NCBI RefSeq assembly: GCF_004348545.1
Contig: NZ_SMKL01000002.1
Location: 1 to 64,000 of the forward strand
DNA length: 64,000 nt
Reading direction: 5' to 3'
Source: Jiangella ureilytica
GTDB taxonomy: Bacteria; Actinomycetota; Actinomycetes; Jiangellales; Jiangellaceae
This document shows, one piece after another, positions 24,883 to 36,449 of this stretch. The notes beneath the pieces are model-generated. The model was given only the letters and a program-made list of their open reading frames with translations. It made no database searches and was not told the DNA's origin. Positions within the stretch are counted from its first letter, which is position 1; every line of letters begins with the position of its first letter. Both the position numbers and the translations under genes were made by a program.

Positions 24883-26952
24883 TCAGGTGAGGATCGCCGG
24901 CGTCTCCCAGTCCTTGCCGAGCACCTGGTGGGCCAGGAAGGCGAAGACCGTCTGGTACCAGACCTTCGCGTGCTGCGGGGTGAGGATCCAGTGGTTCTCG
25001 TCGGGGAAGTAGAGGAACTTGTGCGGGATCTCGCCGTCCTCGGCCTCGGCACGTGAGGCGATCTCGAACCAGAGCCGCAGCGCCTCGCCGATGGGCACCC
25101 GGTAGTCGCGGTCGCCGTGGATGACGAGCATGGGGGTGGTGATGGAGTCGACGTGGTGGTGCGGCGAGTTGGCCGCCGCCATCTCGGCCGTCATCTCCTT
25201 GACCCAGTAGAAGGCGGCGTCGGTGGTGGGCCCGAACTGGTCGAGCGCCCACAGACTGGCGTGGGTGACGATGGCGTCGAAGCGGTCGGTGTTGCCGGCC
25301 ACCCAGTTGGCCATGTAGCCGCCGAACGAGCCTCCCATGGCGGCAGTGCGGGTCTCGTCGATGTCGTCGCGGGCCACGGCGGCGTCGGTGGCCGCCATGA
25401 GGTCGGTGAACGGCGCCTTGCCCCACGCGCCCCAGCCGCGGCGGACGTAGTCGAGGCCGTAGCCGGTGGACAGCGCGGGGTCGGGCAGCAGGACGGCGTA
25501 GCCCTGCGCGACCGCCAGCCACGGGTTCCACCGCCACGACCACGCGTTCCACGAGCCGAGCGGGCCGCCGTGAATCCACAGCAGCAGCGGCGCCGGGCTG
25601 GTCGCCGAGGCGCCCTCGGGCAGCGCCAGCCAGGACCGCACGCGGACGCCGTCGGTGGCTGTGGCCTCGACCTCGGTCAGCGTGCCGGGAAGCTCCGGCA
25701 CGGGCGCCGGCGCCGGCAGCGGCGACGACTGCTGGCCGGCCTCCGTCGCGGACAGGCGCACCGGCCGCGGCGGCTCGAGGTACGACGTGCGCAGCGCGTA
25801 GACGGTCCGGCCGTCGGGCGAGACGACGAGGTCGGAGTAGGCGTAGTCGTCGGCGGTGAGCTTCGTGATCTCGCCACTCGCCACGTCGATCCGGAACACC
25901 GGGGCGCGGCCGTCGTCGTCGGCGGAGAAGAGGATCGCGGTGCCGTCGGGCGTCCACACGGGCGCGCCCGGCCAGCGGTCCCAGTCGGCGGTGAGCGAGC
26001 GGATGGCGCCGTCGGCGAGCGTGACGAGGACGAGCTCCTGGTCGACCGGCTCCGTGGGCGTCGACCGCTTGCCCTGGACGGCCGCCACCGTGGCGCCGTC
26101 GGGGCTGAACCTCGGCGCCTCGAACTCGTGGTCGTCGACGTCTGCGAGGACGCGGCGCTCGCCGGTCGCGACGTCGATGACCACCAGCACCTGGCGGAAG
26201 CCGCCGCGCTCGGGCTTGTTCCAGACGGAGACGACGGTGCCGCCGTCGGGGCTGACGTCGTAGCCGGCGGAGTCGAGCGAGCGGCCCGCGTCGGGCGTGA
26301 GGTCGCGAAGCTCGACCGCGGGGTCGTCGAGCGGGGACTCGCCGTCGCGCAGCGTGCCGGCGAACAGCCGCGGCGCGTCGGGTCCGAGGTCGTGGTCCCA
26401 GTACCGCACCGGATAGCGCTCGTGCAGGATCGCGTTGACCTTCTTCTCCTTGCGCTCCTTGCGCCGCTTCTCCTCCGACTCGAGGTCGGTGGACGACGGG
26501 AACGTGCTGGAGGCGACGACGACGGTGCCGGACTCGCGGGCGACGACCACGCCGCCGACACCACCGGGACGCTTCGCGACGACGCGCGCCTCGCCGCCGC
26601 CGGCCGGCAGCAGCCACAACAGAGGAACGGAGTCGTCCGCATCTTCGGAGCCGGCGGGATCTGGGCGGGCCGAGCCGAACAGCAGCGAGCCGTCGGGCAG
26701 GAACGCCGCGCCGCTCTCGCCCTTGGCGCTGCGGGTGAGCCGCCGGGCCGGGCGCTCCCCGGCGGGGTCGACGTCCCAGAGGGCCGTGACGTACTTGGTG
26801 GAGTCGGGGTTGAGCGTGGACACGGCGGTCACCAGCCGGGTGCCGTCGGGTGACAGCGTCAGCCCGCCGGTGCGCGGCAGTGCCACGTAGGCGTCCAGGT
26901 CGTGGAACGGAGTGGGTGGGGTGTCCGGGGTCTCCGGCGTGGTCTCTGTCAC
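24883..26952 (-). CDS. S9-family prolyl-oligopeptidase-like serine peptidase
   Basis: A 689-residue cytosolic peptidase without signal peptide. Residues about 20-430 carry beta-propeller type repeats (LSPDGTRLV, FSPDGATVA, VSPDGRTVY). The C-terminal alpha/beta-hydrolase domain has S542 in GGSFGGYMAN, D616 in HGDRDYRVP and H654 in DENHWI, the complete catalytic triad of acylaminoacyl/dipeptidyl peptidases. GTG 26952 is used. The gene follows the LacI regulator with 39 nt between and may be read through from the sugar operon, but a link in function is not evident. It converges with the broken nucleotidase gene. Confidence 0.9.
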   Translation of the reverse strand: MTETTPETPDTPPTPFHDLDAYVALPRTGGLTLSPDGTRLVTAVSTLNPDSTKYVTALWDVDPAGERPARRLTRSAKGESGAAFLPDGSLLFGSARPDPAGSEDADDSVPLLWLLPAGGGEARVVAKRPGGVGGVVVARESGTVVVASSTFPSSTDLESEEKRRKERKEKKVNAILHERYPVRYWDHDLGPDAPRLFAGTLRDGESPLDDPAVELRDLTPDAGRSLDSAGYDVSPDGGTVVSVWNKPERGGFRQVLVVIDVATGERRVLADVDDHEFEAPRFSPDGATVAAVQGKRSTPTEPVDQELVLVTLADGAIRSLTADWDRWPGAPVWTPDGTAILFSADDDGRAPVFRIDVASGEITKLTADDYAYSDLVVSPDGRTVYALRTSYLEPPRPVRLSATEAGQQSSPLPAPAPVPELPGTLTEVEATATDGVRVRSWLALPEGASATSPAPLLLWIHGGPLGSWNAWSWRWNPWLAVAQGYAVLLPDPALSTGYGLDYVRRGWGAWGKAPFTDLMAATDAAVARDDIDETRTAAMGGSFGGYMANWVAGNTDRFDAIVTHASLWALDQFGPTTDAAFYWVKEMTAEMAAANSPHHHVDSITTPMLVIHGDRDYRVPIGEALRLWFEIASRAEAEDGEIPHKFLYFPDENHWILTPQHAKVWYQTVFAFLAHQVLGKDWETPAILT

Positions 26953-26991
26953 CTTTCTTACCTATCACGCCGTTACGGCCCGCTGACAGGA

Positions 26992-28002
26992 CTACGTACG
27001 CAATGGCGCCGTGCTGGTCCGGGCGATGAGCTTGGTCGGGACGGTCATGACGGACGGCTCGCTGTCGATGCCGGAGCGCAGCCGGTCGACCAGCGCGGCC
27101 GCCGCCAGCCGGCCCTCTTCGCGGACGTCCTGCGCGACGGTGCTCAGCCCGAACAGCCAGGACAGGTCGTGGTCGTCGACGCCGATGACCGAGAGGTCCT
27201 CGGGCACCCGCACGCCGTGCTGCCGGGCGGCGTAGATGATGCCCATGGCGACCTCGTCGGACACCGCGAACACGGCCGTCGGCACCACGTCGAGGGCGGA
27301 CAGCTCCCCGTAGGCGGCGATGCCGGCCTCGACGGTGAACTTGGCCGGCACCGAGAGCCGCGGGTCGGCCTCGACCCCGACGGACCGCAGCACCTCGACG
27401 TAGCCGAGCCGGCGGTCCGGCGATACCGGGAAGCCGAGGTGGTCGTCGGGGTCGCCGCCGGCGAACGCGATGACCCGGTGGCCGAGCTCGACCAGGTGCC
27501 GGGTGGCCTGCCGGCCCACCTCGACGTCGTCGACCCGGACCGAGGAGATGCCCGGCACGATGGGCCCGACCACCATGACCGGCCGGTGCATGGCGTGCAG
27601 CGCGGCGACCTCGTCGGCGTCGAGCGGCAGGCTCATGATCAGCAGGCCGTCGGCGCGCTTGCGCAGCAGCTGGGTGTCGAAGACCTTGCGCCGGTTGGTC
27701 TCGACCTCGGAGAGGTCGTAGCGGAGCACGTCATAGCCGTGTTGCGTCAGCACCTCCTGCGCGCCCTCGAGCACGGCGGTGAAGTACCAGCCGCGGGCGA
27801 CCGGGGACACGACGGCGACGGCGCCCGTGCGGCCGGTGGGCAGGCCGGCCGCACTGGGCGACGCGACGTAGCCCAGCTCGGCCGCGATGTCCTGCACGAG
27901 CCGCCGGGTGGTGGCCGACACCCCTGGCAGCCCGCGCAGCGCCCGGGACACCGTCGCCACCGACACCCCGGCTCGAGCCGCGACGTCGACGATTCCGGTC
28001 AT
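26992..28002 (-). CDS. LacI-family transcriptional regulator
   Basis: A 336-residue LacI/GalR protein. The N-terminal helix-turn-helix IVDVAARAGVSVATVSRALRGLPGVS is followed by the hinge and a periplasmic-binding-protein-like effector domain (DGLLIMSLPLD, ELGHRVIAFAGG, PTAVFAVSDEVAMGIIYAARQHGVRVPEDLSVIGVDD). It is encoded directly downstream of the two ABC permeases. It probably represses the importer operon by binding the AAACGTTT-centred site upstream of the substrate-binding protein gene at 31436-31447. Confidence 0.93.
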   Translation of the reverse strand: MTGIVDVAARAGVSVATVSRALRGLPGVSATTRRLVQDIAAELGYVASPSAAGLPTGRTGAVAVVSPVARGWYFTAVLEGAQEVLTQHGYDVLRYDLSEVETNRRKVFDTQLLRKRADGLLIMSLPLDADEVAALHAMHRPVMVVGPIVPGISSVRVDDVEVGRQATRHLVELGHRVIAFAGGDPDDHLGFPVSPDRRLGYVEVLRSVGVEADPRLSVPAKFTVEAGIAAYGELSALDVVPTAVFAVSDEVAMGIIYAARQHGVRVPEDLSVIGVDDHDLSWLFGLSTVAQDVREEGRLAAAALVDRLRSGIDSEPSVMTVPTKLIARTSTAPLRT

Positions 28003-28036
28003 CGCACAGATCTCTCCGCCGCAGACGGGTCCAGGG

Positions 28037-28951
28037 TCACCCCTTGACGCTGCCTGCGAGCAATCCTCGGACGAAGTAGCGCTGGAGGAACACGAACACG
28101 ATGACCGGGACGACGATGGACACGAAGGCGCCCGCCGACAGCAGGTGCCAGGTGCTGCCCCGGCTGCCGGAGAGCTCGGCCAGTCGCGCGGTCAGCGGCT
28201 GGATCTCTTGGGCGCCGGTCGCCATGGTGATCGCGACCAGCAGGTCGTTCCAGACCCAGAGGAACTGGAAGATCGCGAACGCCGCGATCGCCGGGGTCAC
28301 CAGCGGCAGCATGATCCGCAGGAAGATCGTCACGTGCCCCGCGCCGTCGACCCGGGCCGCCTCCATCAACTCGCCGGGCACCTCGCGGAAGAAGTTGTGC
28401 AGCAGGAAGATCGCCAGGGGTAGCGCGAAGATCGTGTGCGAGATCCACAGCGGCCAGAACGTCCCGTTGAGATCGGCGTCGACGAAGAGGCGCAGCAGCG
28501 GGATCAGCGCCACCTGCAGCGGCACGATCTGCAGCGCGAACACGGCGACGAACAGGGTGTCGCGCATCGGGAACTTCATCCAGGCGAACGCGTACGACGC
28601 CAGGCAGGCGATGGAGACCGGGATGACCACCGACGGGATCGTGATGACGATCGAGTTGACGAAGTACGTCGACAGCGACGTGCCGCCGTAGAGCACCTCG
28701 TCGTAGTTGGCCAGGGTCAGCTGCGGGTCCGAGAACCAGGTCCACCAGCCGGACGTGCGGATGTCCATCTCGGGGCGCAACGAGGTCAGCAGCAGCCCGA
28801 ACGTCGGAATGGTCCACAGCACGGCGATGACCAGCGCGAAGAGCGATGCCCAGCGCGAGGTCAGCCGCTTGCGGGTCCGGCCGGTGATGGTGGCCGGCTC
28901 GACCGTGGCCAACTCCTCCTGGAGCGCGGGCGTGGGGATCGCGGCGGTCAT
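28037..28951 (-). CDS. ABC sugar importer permease (MalG/AglG-like)
   Basis: A 304-residue inner-membrane permease with six predicted transmembrane helices and the EAA loop near EVPGELMEAARVDGAGHVTIFLRIMLPLVTPA, which contacts the ATPase. Start ATG 28951 overlaps the stop of the upstream permease gene by 4 nt. Together with the upstream permease and substrate-binding protein it forms a CUT1 carbohydrate importer resembling AglEFG (alpha-glucosides). No ATPase gene is present, so a shared MsiK-type ATPase elsewhere is expected. Confidence 0.92.
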   Translation of the reverse strand: MTAAIPTPALQEELATVEPATITGRTRKRLTSRWASLFALVIAVLWTIPTFGLLLTSLRPEMDIRTSGWWTWFSDPQLTLANYDEVLYGGTSLSTYFVNSIVITIPSVVIPVSIACLASYAFAWMKFPMRDTLFVAVFALQIVPLQVALIPLLRLFVDADLNGTFWPLWISHTIFALPLAIFLLHNFFREVPGELMEAARVDGAGHVTIFLRIMLPLVTPAIAAFAIFQFLWVWNDLLVAITMATGAQEIQPLTARLAELSGSRGSTWHLLSAGAFVSIVVPVIVFVFLQRYFVRGLLAGSVKG

Positions 28952-29913
28952 CGCAGGTCCGCCTTTCGCAGCTGTCGGACGTTGTAGGCAACGATCGGGA
29001 TCACCAGGATGAACAGCAGGACGGCCAGCGCGGACGCAAGGCCCGTGTCACCCAGCTGGAAGCCCTGCGTGTAGAACTCGTTCGCCACGACGCTGGTGTC
29101 GAACTGCCCACCGGTCATGGTGCGGACGATGTCGAAGACCTTGAGGGTGCCGATCGAGATGGTCGTCAGCACCACGATGAGCGCCGGCCGGATGCTCGGC
29201 ACGGTGATGTAGCGGAACATCCGCACCCCGGTGAGGCCGTCGAGCTGGGCCGCCTCGGTGATGTCGGACGGGATCGCCTTGATGGCCGCCGACAGCACCG
29301 TCATGGCGAACCCGGCCTGCACCCAGATCATGACGACGATGAGGAACAGCGTGTTCCACGGCGAGTCGACGAGGAAGTGCCGCGGCTCCAGCCCCACCCA
29401 CACGAGGAGCTGGTTGAGCAGACCGACCTGGTCGATGTTCTGCTGGTCCGGCCGGTACTCGTAGACGTAGCGCCAGATGATCGACGCGCCGACCAGCGAG
29501 ATGGCCATGGGCAGGAAGATGACGGCCTTGGCGAACGCCTCGACCCGGCTGCGGTCGACCAGCACGGCGTAGACCAGGCCGATGAACGTCGCCACGATCG
29601 GCGTCACGATCACCCAGATCGCCGTGTTGCGCAGGACGATCAGCATGTCCGAGTTGGTGAAGATCTCGGTGAAGTTGTCGAGACCGAGGAACTCGTCAGT
29701 GGTGCGGTCGAAGAGCGACTGGTACATGGTGCGGATCGCCGGGTAGATCAGCCCGACGCCCAGCAGGAGCAGCGCCGGCAGCACGAACGCCAGCGACTGC
29801 CAGATGTCGACGCGCCGCCGGGCCCGGCCCACGAGCAGCAGGATCGCGCCCATGACACCGACGAACAGCACCACCGCCAGCGCCATCTGGCCGAACTTCT
29901 CGAAGTTGTCCAC
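28948..29913 (-). CDS. ABC sugar importer permease (MalF/AglF-like)
   Basis: A 321-residue permease with several hydrophobic helices and the EAA loop in IPSDITEAAQLDGLTGVRMFRYITVPSIRPALIV. The extended N-terminal helix before the FVLPALLLLGVGLIYPAIRT segment matches AglF-type subunits. Encoded between the binding protein (80 nt upstream) and the second permease (4-nt overlap). It forms the translocation pore together with the MalG-like subunit. Confidence 0.92.
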   Translation of the reverse strand: MDNFEKFGQMALAVVLFVGVMGAILLLVGRARRRVDIWQSLAFVLPALLLLGVGLIYPAIRTMYQSLFDRTTDEFLGLDNFTEIFTNSDMLIVLRNTAIWVIVTPIVATFIGLVYAVLVDRSRVEAFAKAVIFLPMAISLVGASIIWRYVYEYRPDQQNIDQVGLLNQLLVWVGLEPRHFLVDSPWNTLFLIVVMIWVQAGFAMTVLSAAIKAIPSDITEAAQLDGLTGVRMFRYITVPSIRPALIVVLTTISIGTLKVFDIVRTMTGGQFDTSVVANEFYTQGFQLGDTGLASALAVLLFILVIPIVAYNVRQLRKADLR

Positions 29914-29993
29914 GTGTCACCACCTCTAGACGCAGGAGGACGGGGCAGCAGAGAGGTGGGGGCGAGCGTCGTGCTCGCCCCCACCTCACCCGC

Positions 29994-31358
29994 TCACGGC
30001 CAGGCGGCCTCGATGGCGTCGACCGTCTCCTGGGTCTCCGCACCGGTGACCCAGTCGACCATGCCCGTCCAGAAGGCGACGGTCCCGACCTCGGCCGGCA
30101 TCAGGTCCGACGCGTCGAACCGGAACACCGCCTCGGGGTCCTGGATGATCTCGGCCGAGAGCTGGTTGACCGGGCTCTCGTAGGCGTCGATCGGCACGGT
30201 CCGGTTCGCCGAGACGAAGTTGCCGTGACTGGCCCGCTCGGCGTGCCAGTGGTCGCTCGACAGGTAGGTCTGGAAGGCCTGGACCTCCGGACGCTCGGCG
30301 AACGCGGCCACGAACTCACCGCCGCCGAGGACCGGGTTGCCGTGCTCCTCCTCGATGCCGGGGAGGTAGAACGCGAACACGTCGCCGTCCTCCGCGACCT
30401 CGACGCCCTCGCCCCAGTTGGCCTGGTAGAACGACGCCTGGTGGTGCATCCAGCAGTTGCCGTCGAGGATGGGCAGGCCGGCGTCCTCGAACCGCGTGGT
30501 GGCGATGCTGGCGACGTCGCCGAGCCCGCCGTTGACGTACTGGTCGTTCTTGAGGATCTCGCCGACCGTGTCGAACGCCTCGACGACCTGCGGGTCGTTG
30601 AACGGGATCTCGTGCTTGTACCACTGGTCGTAGACATCGGCGCCCGCGGTGCGGAGCATGACCTCCTCGACCCAGTCGGTGCCCGGCCAGCCGGTCGCGT
30701 CGCCGGAGCCGAAGCCGGCGCACCAGGGCAGGCCCCCGTCCTCGACGATCTGGTCCGACAGCGTGATCAGGTCGTCCCATGTCTCCGGCACCTCGTAGCC
30801 GGCGCCCTCGAACGCCGACGGCGAGTACCAGACGAAGGACTTCACGTTCGCGCCGAACGGCGTGCCGTAGTAGGTGCCGTCGACGGTGCCGTACTCGATC
30901 CACGACGGGTCGAACGAGGCCTCGACGTTGGCTCGCGCCTCGTCCGGCACCGGGATGACCGCGTCGTAGTCACGGACCAGCGAGGCCAGCAGACCCGGCT
31001 GCGGAATGATCGCGAGGTCGGGCGGCGAACCGCCCTGGATGCGGATCGGCAGCTGTGCCTCGAACTCGTCGGAGCCCTCGTAGACGACCGTCGCGCCGGT
31101 GCACTCCTCGAACGCGTCGAACGACGCCTCCAGAGGCGCGTCCTCCGGCGCCACGATGGTGCTGTAGGCCGTGATCTCGGTGCCCTCGAGGTCACCGTAG
31201 TCGGCCGCGAAATCGCAGTCGGCGCTGTCCCCGCCCGTCTCCCCGCCGCCTGCGGTGTCGTCGCCGCCGTCGTCGCCACCACAAGCGGCAAGGACGAGCG
31301 ACACGCTTGCAGCGAGGCCGACAGTCGCCCAGCCCTTGCGGGCGCTGCTCTTCGCCAT
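29994..31358 (-). CDS. Lipoprotein substrate-binding protein of an alpha-glucoside-like ABC importer
   Basis: A 454-residue exported lipoprotein with lipobox LVLAAC (lipidated C26) and a Gly/Asp-rich linker, then an extracellular solute-binding fold. Segments such as DLAIIPQPGLLASLV and the Trp-rich stretch WPGTDWVEEVMLRTAG resemble AglE-type alpha-glucoside binders. It is the first gene of the importer operon (binding protein, two permeases, LacI). No glycosidase lies nearby, so the sugar is probably hydrolysed by an enzyme encoded elsewhere. Confidence 0.9.
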   Translation of the reverse strand: MAKSSARKGWATVGLAASVSLVLAACGGDDGGDDTAGGGETGGDSADCDFAADYGDLEGTEITAYSTIVAPEDAPLEASFDAFEECTGATVVYEGSDEFEAQLPIRIQGGSPPDLAIIPQPGLLASLVRDYDAVIPVPDEARANVEASFDPSWIEYGTVDGTYYGTPFGANVKSFVWYSPSAFEGAGYEVPETWDDLITLSDQIVEDGGLPWCAGFGSGDATGWPGTDWVEEVMLRTAGADVYDQWYKHEIPFNDPQVVEAFDTVGEILKNDQYVNGGLGDVASIATTRFEDAGLPILDGNCWMHHQASFYQANWGEGVEVAEDGDVFAFYLPGIEEEHGNPVLGGGEFVAAFAERPEVQAFQTYLSSDHWHAERASHGNFVSANRTVPIDAYESPVNQLSAEIIQDPEAVFRFDASDLMPAEVGTVAFWTGMVDWVTGAETQETVDAIEAAWP

Positions 31359-31435
31359 GTGTCTGTCTCCCTCCCAGAAGGGATCGGTCCGAGCACCTGC
31401 CGCTCGAATCCCAATGCGTGTACTAGTGCATGAAC

Positions 31436-31447
31436 GAAAACGTTTAC
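31436..31447. promoter_or_regulatory. LacI-type operator GAAAACGTTTAC
   Basis: A near-palindrome centred on AAACGTTT, with the central CG typical of LacI-family operators, sits about 80 bp upstream of the substrate-binding protein start. The operon's own LacI protein is the natural candidate. A TTGCAA on the minus strand just upstream could be a -35 element, which would place the operator inside the promoter. Confidence 0.65.
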
Positions 31448-31536
31448 GCTCCGAAATTGCAAGAGCCCATCGGCAACTTCGCCGTAACGATTACGTCACG
31501 CCGCCCGCGCGTATGTGAAATGTGACACGGAACAGC

Positions 31537-33216
31537 TCAGGCATGCCTGCGTGCGGTCACCACCCGGAACCGCGAGGCGACGAACGCGGAGTCGGTGATG
31601 CACGAGTTCGCGGCCGGGTTGGCGCCCGTGCCGTGGAAGTCCGAGAACGCCGCCGACTGGTTGACGAAGACGCCGCCGGTGAGGTTCACCGACAGCGGCA
31701 CGCCGGCCTCGAGCGCGGCCTGCTCGGCCGCCTCCAGCACGGCCGGGTCGGTCGAGTAGACCGACGCCGTCATGCCGCCGTGCTCCTGGACCGACGCCGC
31801 GAACCGCTCCAGGGCCTGCGCCGTGGAGTCGGCCGCGATGAGGAACGAGACGGGTCCGAAGCACTCGGCGGAGTAGCGCTCCTCGTCGGCGACGTCGACG
31901 GCGACGACAGCCGGCGTGCGGACGGTGGCGCCGGGCCAGGCCGGGTGGGTGATCGAGCGCGCTGCCAGGACGGTGCCGCCGTCGCCGGCCAGCGCGTCGA
32001 CGCGCTCGCGCACGCCGTCGTTGACCACGGCGCCCAGGATCTCGACCGCGCGGGCGTCGTCACCGAGCAGCTTGTCGATCGCGCCCGCGAGCGCGGCGCC
32101 GAACTCGTCGAAGGTGATCGTGCCCTGGTCGGTGAGGATGCCGTCGCGCGGCACGAACACGTTCTGTGGCGCGGTGCACATCTGGCCGGTGTAGAGGCTG
32201 AGCGAGAACGCGAGGTTGCCGACCAGCCCCCGCAGGTCGTCGGTGGAGTCGACGACGACGGTGTTCAGGCCGGCCTTCTCGGTGAACACGACGGCCTGGC
32301 GCGCGTGCTCCTCGAGCCAGTCGCCGAACGCCGTCGAGCCGGTGAAGTCGACGATGCGGACCTCGGGCCGGACGGCGAGGACGGCGGCCAGCCGGTCGGC
32401 GGGGTCCTCGGCGGCGAGCGTGACGAGGTCGGCGTCGAACCCGTGCTCGCCGAGCACCTCGCGGATCGCCTGCACGGTGATGGCCAGGGGCAGGACGGCG
32501 TTCGGATGCGGTTTGACGACGACGGCGTTGCCGGTGGCCAGCGACGCGAACAGGCCGGGCCACGAGTTCCACGTCGGGAACGTGTTGCAGCCGATCACCA
32601 GCGCGACACCGCGCGGGACCAGGTGGAACGTCTTGGTCATCCGCAGCGGCTCGCCCTTGGCCGGCTTCTCCCACAACGCCTCGGCGGGGACGCGGGACTG
32701 CTCGGCGTGCGCGTAGGCCACGGCCTCCAGCGCGCGGTCCAGCGCGTGCGCGCCGCCGGCCTGGAACGCCATGACGAACGCCTGGCCGGACGTGTGCATG
32801 ACCGCCTGGGCGAGCTCGAAGATGCGCCCGTGCAGCCGGGACAGCGCCTCCAGGCAGACCGCGGCACGGGCGTCGGGGCCGGCGTCGCGCCAGCCGGGGA
32901 CGGCCGCCCGCGCGGCGCTGAGCAGCGTCGTCACGGCCTCGTCGATGGCCGGCACCCGCGGGTAGCGGATGCCGAGCTCGGGGCCGAAGGGGCTGACCTC
33001 GGTGGCGACGGCGCCCTCGGCGCCGGGCGTCTCGAGCGGGAAGTCCGTACCGAGCCGAGCCTCGTGCGCCGCCAGACCGTCGGCGGCCGCGGTCTCGCCG
33101 TACACGCGCGGGCTGGGCGACTCCGGGTAGGCCGAGAAGAAGGCACGGTCCGCGATGGCCGCCTCGGCCTGGCCGAGCAGGTCGCGGTGTCGTTCGATCA
33201 GACTGCCCAGCGACAT
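31537..33216 (-). CDS. paaN: Phenylacetate degradation aldehyde dehydrogenase PaaN
   Basis: A 559-residue aldehyde-dehydrogenase-superfamily protein of the PaaN type. It has the family's long N-terminus (HRDLLGQAEAAIADRAFFSAYPE) before the dehydrogenase core, the cofactor segment NTFPTWNSWPGLFASLATGNAVVVKPHPN, and the cysteine-containing YTGQMCTAPQNVFVP. It is thought to oxidise the ring-opened semialdehyde of phenylacetate catabolism. It is divergent from the paaH-paaI fusion and thiolase genes across 97 bp, so the region is a piece of the paa regulon. The ring-oxygenase genes paaABCDE and the ligase paaK are absent from the window. Confidence 0.9.
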   Translation of the reverse strand: MSLGSLIERHRDLLGQAEAAIADRAFFSAYPESPSPRVYGETAAADGLAAHEARLGTDFPLETPGAEGAVATEVSPFGPELGIRYPRVPAIDEAVTTLLSAARAAVPGWRDAGPDARAAVCLEALSRLHGRIFELAQAVMHTSGQAFVMAFQAGGAHALDRALEAVAYAHAEQSRVPAEALWEKPAKGEPLRMTKTFHLVPRGVALVIGCNTFPTWNSWPGLFASLATGNAVVVKPHPNAVLPLAITVQAIREVLGEHGFDADLVTLAAEDPADRLAAVLAVRPEVRIVDFTGSTAFGDWLEEHARQAVVFTEKAGLNTVVVDSTDDLRGLVGNLAFSLSLYTGQMCTAPQNVFVPRDGILTDQGTITFDEFGAALAGAIDKLLGDDARAVEILGAVVNDGVRERVDALAGDGGTVLAARSITHPAWPGATVRTPAVVAVDVADEERYSAECFGPVSFLIAADSTAQALERFAASVQEHGGMTASVYSTDPAVLEAAEQAALEAGVPLSVNLTGGVFVNQSAAFSDFHGTGANPAANSCITDSAFVASRFRVVTARRHA

Positions 33217-33313
33217 CGCGGGACCTCCAGAGCATGTGACAAACTAGCGCACAGTTGGCTCCACTCTGTCATAGCGACCTGGTGCCCGTCCACGAGGGGA
33301 GAGACTCGGTCCT

Positions 33314-35214
33314 ATGGAGGCGATCGCTCGTTCCGTGCCCGTCGGCGTCGTCGGCGCCGGCACCATGGGCGCCGGCATCGCTCAGGTGGCCGCGGTCGCC
33401 GGGCACGAGGTGCGGGTCTACGACGCGGCCGACGGCGCCGCGGCGGCCGCCGTCGAGACCATCTTCGCCCACCTGGCCCGCGCGGTCGACAAGGGCCGGC
33501 TGCTCCAGGAGGAGGCCGAGGACGCCGCGACGCGGCTGCGCGCCGTCGGCACCCTGGAGGACCTGGCCGGCTGCGGCCTGGTCGTCGAGGCGGTGGTCGA
33601 GGACCTCGAGGTGAAGCGGGCGCTGTTCGCCGGGCTCGAGGCGGTCTGCGGGCCCGACGCCGTCCTCGCCACCAACACGTCGTCGCTGTCCGTCGACGCC
33701 GTCGCCGAGTCGCTGGCGGCTCCCGCCCGGGTCGCGGGACTGCACTTCTTCAACCCCGCACCGCTGCTGCCGCTGGTCGAGGTGGTCAGCGGCGCCCGCA
33801 CCGACGACGGCGTCGCCGACCTGCTGGTGGCGACGGCGGCGGCCTGGGGCAAGACGCCGGTGCGGGCCGCGTCGACGCCCGGCTTCATCGTCAACCGCGT
33901 GGCCCGGCCGTACTACGGCGAGGCGTTCCGGCTGCTCGAGGCGGGCTCGGTCGACGCCGCGACCGTCGACGCGCTGCTGCGCGAGTCCGGTGGCTTCCGC
34001 ATGGGCCCGTTCGAGCTGGCCGACCTCATCGGGCACGACGTCAACCTCGCGGTGAGCCGCTCGGTGTGGGAGGCGTTCGGCCGCGACCCGCGCTTCACAC
34101 CGTCGGTGCTGCAGGAGCGCCTGGTCGCCGACGGCCGGCTGGGCCGCAAGACCGGCGGCGGCATCTACGGCGGCGACGACGCGCCCCGCCCGGCCCCGTC
34201 GACCGCCGAGCCGGTGGCGAGCGGGCCGACGGCCTGGGCGAGCTCCGGCGGATTCGATCCGTCGACGCCGGGGTGGCGCGCCGGCAACGGCGACGTCGAG
34301 CTGCGGCTCACGGACGGGCGCACCGCTGCCCAGCACACCGGTGGCGGCCCGAGCACCGTCGTGCTCGTCGACCTGGCCCTCGATCGGGCGGCGGTACGGC
34401 TGGGCATCGCGGCGCCGGAGCACGCACCCAAGGAGCACGTCGAGGCGGCGATCGGGTTCCTGCAGGGGCTCGGTCACGCCGTCACGGTGCTGCCGGACAC
34501 CCCCGGCCTCGTGGTGGCGCGGACGGTGGCGACGCTCGCCGCCGCGGCCGCCGACGCCGTCGACTCCGGCGTCGCCACGGCCGAGGACGTCGACACCGCG
34601 ATGCGGCTCGGCGTGAACTACCCGCGCGGCCCGTACGAGTGGGGTTCGGCGCTCGGCTGGCAGTGGGTCGCGGGTGTCCTGGACGCGCTCGCGGCGGCCG
34701 AGGACCCCGGCCGCTACCGCGTCTCGCCGCAGCTGCGCCGCCGCGCTCTCGAGGCCGGCGGCCGGCGCGACGACCCCGACGTGGCCGGGTACGACGACCT
34801 GGCCCGCCGCGCGTCCGAGGCGATGTGGGCGGCCGACGCGGCCTCGCAGGCGCTGGGCATGACGGTCGAGCAGGTCTCGCTCGGCACCGCAATGGTGCGC
34901 ATGCGGGTCCGGCCGGACATGGTCAACGGGCACGGCGTCTGCCACGGCGGCCTGATCTTCGCCCTCGCCGACAGCGCGTTCGCCGTCGCCTGCAACACCC
35001 ACAACCGGCGCACCGTCGCGCAGGGCGGCGACATCACGTTCCTGGCACCCGCCCATGAGGGTGACGACCTGCTGGCGGTCGCGAACGAGCGGTACCGGTC
35101 CGGGCGGACCGGCGTCTGCGACGTCACCGTCTACCGCGACGGCGCGACGATCGCGGAGTTCCGCGGCCGGTCGCGCGAGATCCCCGGCACGCTCGTGCCC
35201 GACGAGGAGGAGAC

Positions 35215-35218
<4 letters not shown>
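33314..35218 (+). CDS. Fusion of 3-hydroxyadipyl-CoA dehydrogenase (PaaH) and PaaI thioesterase
   Basis: A 634-residue two-enzyme protein. Residues 1 to about 490 are a 3-hydroxyacyl-CoA dehydrogenase with Rossmann motif [14 protein letters not shown] (10-23), [14 protein letters not shown] and two C-terminal 3HCDH domains ([25 protein letters not shown]). After a short charged joint ([16 protein letters not shown]) residues about 505-634 are a hot-dog thioesterase with [20 protein letters not shown] and [10 protein letters not shown], the PaaI pattern. In most bacteria these are separate genes. The thioesterase is believed to rescue dead-end phenylacetyl-CoA intermediates. No stop or frameshift separates the two parts. 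The thiolase gene overlaps by 4 nt. Confidence 0.88.
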
Positions 35219-36414
<1,196 letters not shown>

Positions 36415-36449
36415 GCCCGGCCTGAGCGGCCGCTCACCGAGTGCCGGTA

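Noticed and set aside
31522-35058. Plus-strand open frame of about 1,180 codons across paaN and paaH
   Set aside because: Shadow in the wrong frame; paaN on the minus strand and paaH-I in another plus frame carry the recognisable domains.
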